DNA of 64,000 bases, taken from contig NZ_VZOW01000011.1 in the NCBI RefSeq assembly GCF_008801835.1, forward strand, positions 62,001 to 126,000, in the 5' to 3' direction. The notes below the pieces were generated by a model that was not told where the DNA came from, ran no database searches, and saw only the letters and a program-made list of their open reading frames with translations. Both the position numbers and the translations under genes were made by a program. Of this stretch, positions 60,368-64,000 are shown in pieces. The first letter of the stretch is position 1. Each line of letters starts with the position of its first letter. The DNA comes from Cupriavidus pauculus (GTDB lineage Bacteria > Pseudomonadota > Gammaproteobacteria > Burkholderiales > Burkholderiaceae).

Positions 60368-60667
60368 ATGTCGCTGCCATCGCTCCAACTCGGCCTTCAG
60401 CTCGACCGCGCCGATGTCTTCGGCAGCCTGGAATGGGTGCTGGCCAACGCGCGCCGCACCGGCTTGACACTGCTGCAACTGCGTTTCGACGCCGAACGGG
60501 CCAACGCGGTCCATCTGCGCTGCGAAGCCGCATTGGTGGATCTGCTGCAACTGTTCGTGCGTCGTGTGGCGCAGGGCGTCGACGTCACGATCGTCGATGC
60601 GGAATTCTCGGAAGACGCGCCGGCCGACGACGCACCCAACGCCGACACGCTGGTACTGGTGGCCTGA
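60368..60667 (+). CDS. Small ACT-like protein
   Basis: A 99-residue soluble protein with the beta-alpha-beta pattern of ACT domains: LQLGLQLDRADVFGSLEWVLANARRTGL and LQLFVRRVAQGVDVTIVDAEF. Its size and layout recall IlvM-type small subunits of acetolactate synthase, but sequence identity looks low. Divergent from the second Lrp gene. An amino-acid-binding role is inferred, not shown. It has a weak ribosome-binding site. Confidence 0.65.
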   Translation: MSLPSLQLGLQLDRADVFGSLEWVLANARRTGLTLLQLRFDAERANAVHLRCEAALVDLLQLFVRRVAQGVDVTIVDAEFSEDAPADDAPNADTLVLVA

Positions 60668-60672
60668 CGCAC

Positions 60673-61593
60673 CTACGCGTCGCTTAACAGCTCGATGCCG
60701 TCCAGATCGGCCGCGCAGATGTCGCGCACGATGGCAACGAAATCGTCCACGTAGGGGCGATCCGCAATCGGTGCCGGCACCGTCGCATACAACTCGCTCC
60801 ACAGCCCCTTGGTGCCGATACGCTTGGCCAACACGTAATCGTGGTCGACGTAGTTCTTGACGCCCCAGTTCGGCAGCGCCGCCACGCCGCGGCGGCTGGC
60901 CACCAGTTGCAGCACGGCCACGGTCAGCTCCGCCGTGCGCCGCTCCAGGTGGATGCCGGCCGGCTCCAGCACCTCGCGAATCAGGTCGATGCGCTGCGTC
61001 GGCACTGGGTAGGTAATCAGCGTCTCGCCCGCCAGATCGACCGCTTCGATGCGGCGCTTGTTGCGCAGCCGGTGTTCGTTGGCGATCACCGCCAGGATCT
61101 CGAAGCGGAACAGCGGCGCCACGCGCAGACCGCGTTTGGTCGGCGGCCTGGATCCGATCACCATGTCGGCCTTGCCCTGGGTCAGCAGCGCCAGCGGATC
61201 GGCATGAAAGCCCGCCACCAGATCGATCTCCACTTCGGGCCAGCGCCGCCGGAATTCGTCCATCACCGGCATCAGCCAGTCGAAGCAGGTATGGCATTCC
61301 AGCACCACGCGCAGCTCGCCCCGGGTATCGCTTTGCAGGCGCAGCAGGTCGCGTTCGGCGGCACTGATGGCGGCCAACGTGTCGCGCGCCAGCGCCAGCA
61401 GGCGCTCGCCCGCAGCCGTGAAACGCAGGCCCTGGCGCGTGCGGTCGAACAACGGCATGCCGTAGTGGGCCTCGATGGCCTTGATCTGATGCGATAGCGC
61501 CGACTGGCTCACGTGCACGCGTTCGGCGGCCGTGGCCAGCTTGCCCGAATCGGCAATCGCCACCAACGAACGGAAATGCCGGACTTCAATCAT
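60673..61593 (-). CDS. metR: LysR-family regulator of methionine synthesis, MetR
   Basis: A 306-residue LysR-type activator: N-terminal helix-turn-helix (RHFRSLVAIADSGKLATAAERVHVSQSALSHQIKAIE) and an effector domain that in MetR binds homocysteine. Divergent from metE with a MetR box between them, the classic arrangement. Sequence similarity to MetR is strong in LVAGFHADPLALL and VASRRGVAALPNWGV. Confidence 0.95.
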   Translation of the reverse strand: MIEVRHFRSLVAIADSGKLATAAERVHVSQSALSHQIKAIEAHYGMPLFDRTRQGLRFTAAGERLLALARDTLAAISAAERDLLRLQSDTRGELRVVLECHTCFDWLMPVMDEFRRRWPEVEIDLVAGFHADPLALLTQGKADMVIGSRPPTKRGLRVAPLFRFEILAVIANEHRLRNKRRIEAVDLAGETLITYPVPTQRIDLIREVLEPAGIHLERRTAELTVAVLQLVASRRGVAALPNWGVKNYVDHDYVLAKRIGTKGLWSELYATVPAPIADRPYVDDFVAIVRDICAADLDGIELLSDA

Positions 61594-61613
61594 CGAGACC
61601 TGCCGTGGTGAGT

Positions 61614-61626
61614 TGAATGAAATTCA
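61614..61626. promoter_or_regulatory. MetR-binding site
   Basis: TGAATGAAATTCA fits the MetR consensus TGAA-N5-TTCA exactly. It lies 20 bases upstream of metR and 85 upstream of metE, in the shared promoter region, and should mediate homocysteine-dependent activation of metE. Confidence 0.82.
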
Positions 61627-61710
61627 TACATTGTTTAAAACTTGTCGCTTGATTCATTCTAGCCGCGATTCCACACTGTGCGCCACATCAGCCTTTAACG
61701 GAGCGCCCCC

Positions 61711-64000
61711 ATGGCACGCACACACATCCTTGGTTTTCCGCGCATCGGCGCACGCCGGGAACTGAAATTCGCGCAGGAAGCCTTCTGGCGCGGTGAAACG
61801 TCGGAAGCGGCACTGCGCGACACGGGCGCCGCGCTGCGCCGCAAGCACTGGCAGCTCCAGGCCGACGCCGGCCTGGCCAGCGTGGCGGCTGGCGACTTTG
61901 CCTGGTACGACCACATGCTCGGGCTTACCGCGCTGCTCGGCGCGCTGCCAAAGCGCTTCGGGTTCGACGCCGCTGCGCTGACCCTGCCCCAGTACTACGA
62001 ACTGGCCCGAGGCAATACCGCGCAACCGGCCATGGAAATGACCAAGTGGTTCGATACGAACTATCACTACATCGTCCCCGAACTCGATGCCGAGAGCACG
62101 TTCGAGGGCGGCCCGACGTGGTTCTTCGATGAGATCGACGAAGCGCTGGCGCAGGGCCTCGCCGCCCGTCCGGTACTGGTCGGCCCGGTCACCTACCTGT
62201 GGCTGTCCAAATCGCATGTGGCGGGTTTCGACCGGCTTGCGCTGCTGCCCCGCGTGATTGCCGCCTATCGGCGCATCCTGTCGCAACTGCAGGCACGCGG
62301 TATCGAGTGGGTGCAGATCGACGAGCCCGCACTGTGCCTCGACCTGCCCGCGCCGTGGCTCGACGCCTTCGACCACGCTTATGCGGCGCTGGCGGATTCC
62401 GGCGTGAAGCTGCTGCTGGCCACCTATTTCGATACCGCCGCGCCCCATGCCAAGCGCGCCGCCGCGCTGCCGGTGCACGGTTTTCATATCGATCTGGTGC
62501 GTGCGCCCCAGCAGCTTGCGGATTGGCTCCAGATACTGCCCGCGCACGCGGTGCTGTCGGCCGGCGTGATCGACGGCCGCAATATCTGGCGTGCCGATCT
62601 GCGTCGCGTGCTGGACACCGTGCGGCCGCTGCACGCCGCGCTGGGCGATCGGCTGTGGCTGGCGCCATCGTGCTCGCTGCTGCATGTCCCCGTATCGCTC
62701 GATGCCGAAACGCGGCTCGATCCGGAACTGAAATCGTGGCTCGCATTCGCCACGGAAAAACTCGACGAGCTGCATACGCTGGCCGTGGCGCTCGATCAGG
62801 GCGAAGCCGCGGTGGCGCAGCAACTGGCCGCGTCCGACGCCGCGCAGGCCTCGCGGCGCACGTCGCGGCGCGTAGTCAATCGTCAGGTGCAGAACCGCCT
62901 GGCCGCGCTGACCGCGGACATGGCCGATCGCCACAGCCCGTTCGAGACGCGCATCGAACGTCAGCGCGCCGCGCTGGCGCTGCCGCCGCTGCCCACCACC
63001 ACGATCGGATCTTTTCCGCAAACGCCGGCGATCCGCCAGACCCGTGCGGCATTCAAGCGGGGGGACATCGGCGCGCTCGATTATCTGGAACGGATGCGCG
63101 CCGAGATCGAATTCGCGGTGCGCAAGCAGGAAGCGCTGGGCCTGGACGTGCTGGTGCATGGCGAGGCCGAGCGCAACGACATGGTCGAATATTTCGGTGA
63201 ACAGCTGTGCGGCTATGCATTCACCGAGAACGGCTGGGTGCAGAGCTACGGATCGCGCTGCGTGAAGCCGCCGGTGATCTTCGGCGACGTATATCGCCCG
63301 GAGCCGATGACCGTGGAGACCGCTCGCTACGCGCAGTCGCTGACCGACAAGCCAGTCAAGGGCATGCTGACCGGCCCGGTGACGATGCTGCAGTGGTCGT
63401 TCGTGCGCGACGATCAGCCCCGTTCGGTCACCACCCGGCAGCTTGCGCTGGCGATTCGCGATGAAGTGTGCGATCTGGAGCGCGCGGGCATCCGCATCAT
63501 CCAGATCGACGAGCCGGCGCTGCGCGAAGGCCTGCCGCTGCGCCGCGCGGACTGGGCCGAGTACCTGGAGTGGGCGGTCGAGGCGTTCCGCCTGGCCGCA
63601 GCCGGCGTGGCCGACGACACGCAGATCCACACCCATATGTGCTACGCCGAGTTCAACGACATCCTGCCGGCCATCGCCGCCATGGATGCCGACGTGATCA
63701 CGATCGAGACCTCGCGTTCTGCCATGGAACTGCTGGAAGGCTTTGGCGATTTCGATTATCCCAACGAGATCGGCCCGGGCGTCTACGACATCCATTCGCC
63801 GCGCGTGCCGGGTGTGGACGCCATCACGCGGCTCTTGGAACGTGCGTGCGAGGTCATTCCGCCGGAGCGCTTGTGGGTCAATCCAGATTGCGGCCTGAAG
63901 ACGCGCGGCTGGCCCGAAACCGAGGCGGCGCTGGCCAACATGGTCAGTGCGGCGCGCCAGTTGCGCACCAGGCTGGCGGGCCAGGCGCCGCTCCACTGGA
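61711..64000 (+). CDS. metE: Cobalamin-independent methionine synthase (3' end cut off)
   Basis: Transfers a methyl group from 5-methyl-tetrahydropteroyl-triglutamate to homocysteine. 763 residues are seen before the window ends, so only a few are missing. N-terminal [14 protein letters not shown] and [12 protein letters not shown] are typical; the C-terminal catalytic half opens with [10 protein letters not shown], and the zinc ligands lie in HTHMCY (His, Cys), a Glu in TIETSRS, and Cys of [11 protein letters not shown]. Both domains are intact. Preceded by a MetR box and divergent metR. Confidence 0.97.
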   Translation, partial: MARTHILGFPRIGARRELKFAQEAFWRGETSEAALRDTGAALRRKHWQLQADAGLASVAAGDFAWYDHMLGLTALLGALPKRFGFDAAALTLPQYYELARGNTAQPAMEMTKWFDTNYHYIVPELDAESTFEGGPTWFFDEIDEALAQGLAARPVLVGPVTYLWLSKSHVAGFDRLALLPRVIAAYRRILSQLQARGIEWVQIDEPALCLDLPAPWLDAFDHAYAALADSGVKLLLATYFDTAAPHAKRAAALPVHGFHIDLVRAPQQLADWLQILPAHAVLSAGVIDGRNIWRADLRRVLDTVRPLHAALGDRLWLAPSCSLLHVPVSLDAETRLDPELKSWLAFATEKLDELHTLAVALDQGEAAVAQQLAASDAAQASRRTSRRVVNRQVQNRLAALTADMADRHSPFETRIERQRAALALPPLPTTTIGSFPQTPAIRQTRAAFKRGDIGALDYLERMRAEIEFAVRKQEALGLDVLVHGEAERNDMVEYFGEQLCGYAFTENGWVQSYGSRCVKPPVIFGDVYRPEPMTVETARYAQSLTDKPVKGMLTGPVTMLQWSFVRDDQPRSVTTRQLALAIRDEVCDLERAGIRIIQIDEPALREGLPLRRADWAEYLEWAVEAFRLAAAGVADDTQIHTHMCYAEFNDILPAIAAMDADVITIETSRSAMELLEGFGDFDYPNEIGPGVYDIHSPRVPGVDAITRLLERACEVIPPERLWVNPDCGLKTRGWPETEAALANMVSAARQLRTRLAGQAPLHW

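Noticed and set aside
61654..63996. 780-codon open frame on the minus strand
   Set aside because: Antisense to metE, Arg/Gly/Gln-rich, no family features; metE on the other strand is unmistakable.
1..64000. CRISPR array, insertion sequence, prophage, tRNA or rRNA
   Set aside because: No spaced direct repeats, terminal inverted repeats with transposase, tRNA cloverleaf or rRNA sequence were recognised.

Overview
The window is a GC-rich beta-proteobacterial chromosome segment, most like Cupriavidus or Ralstonia (Burkholderiaceae). This rests on two Bug-type solute receptors, a Burkholderia-type porin, a four-cassette UvrA, many LysR/IclR/LacI/MocR regulators and glycine-rich BON proteins. I see no rRNA, tRNA, insertion sequence, prophage or CRISPR array. 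Species cannot be fixed from the sequence alone.

Layout. 1-7654: the end of a nitrate/sulfonate/taurine-type ABC importer (ATPase cut by the window edge, plus lipoprotein receptor); a divergent PaiB/MocR pair; then a LacI regulator divergent from an L-talarate/galactarate-dehydratase-like enolase-superfamily gene and its Bug receptor, with operators between them. 7719-20886: ten co-directional minus-strand genes. A Bat-type envelope system (DUF4381, two VWA proteins, BatD ... MoxR, DUF58) is interrupted by a sulfatase module (formylglycine-generating enzyme, HAD lipoprotein, sulfatase lipoprotein, membrane spermidine-synthase-like protein). This is the best candidate for an undescribed system. 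21050-26195: an IclR regulator divergent from a tightly coupled operon: Bug receptor, acyl-CoA synthetase, citrate-synthase-family lyase, short-chain dehydrogenase. 26281-28690: PepSY protein and two-component system. 29029-33608: PHP-domain lipoprotein, outer-membrane channel of the phenol-degradation family, and serA.

33657-43341: SoxR with a perfect SoxR box in front of a RidA-family gene, then an accessory stress/envelope region of small secreted proteins and two paralogous BON proteins with long disordered tails, a DHA2 exporter and small conserved proteins. 43436-48497: an EmrAB-type tripartite efflux system with a NodT-type outer-membrane factor, transcribed from overlapping divergent promoters full of palindromes, with an HxlR regulator alongside. 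48677-50879: porin and TetR regulator. 50880-58099: a four-cassette UvrA behind an SOS box, MsrA, and a uracil-DNA-glycosylase-family protein. 58133-60667: an EamA exporter flanked by two Lrp/AsnC regulators and a small ACT-like protein. 60673-64000: metR divergent from metE, which runs off the window edge.

Coordinates of starts were chosen from ribosome-binding sites and family-typical N-termini; where this shortens an open frame, the entry says why. Functions are inferred from motifs read by eye; no database search was run.
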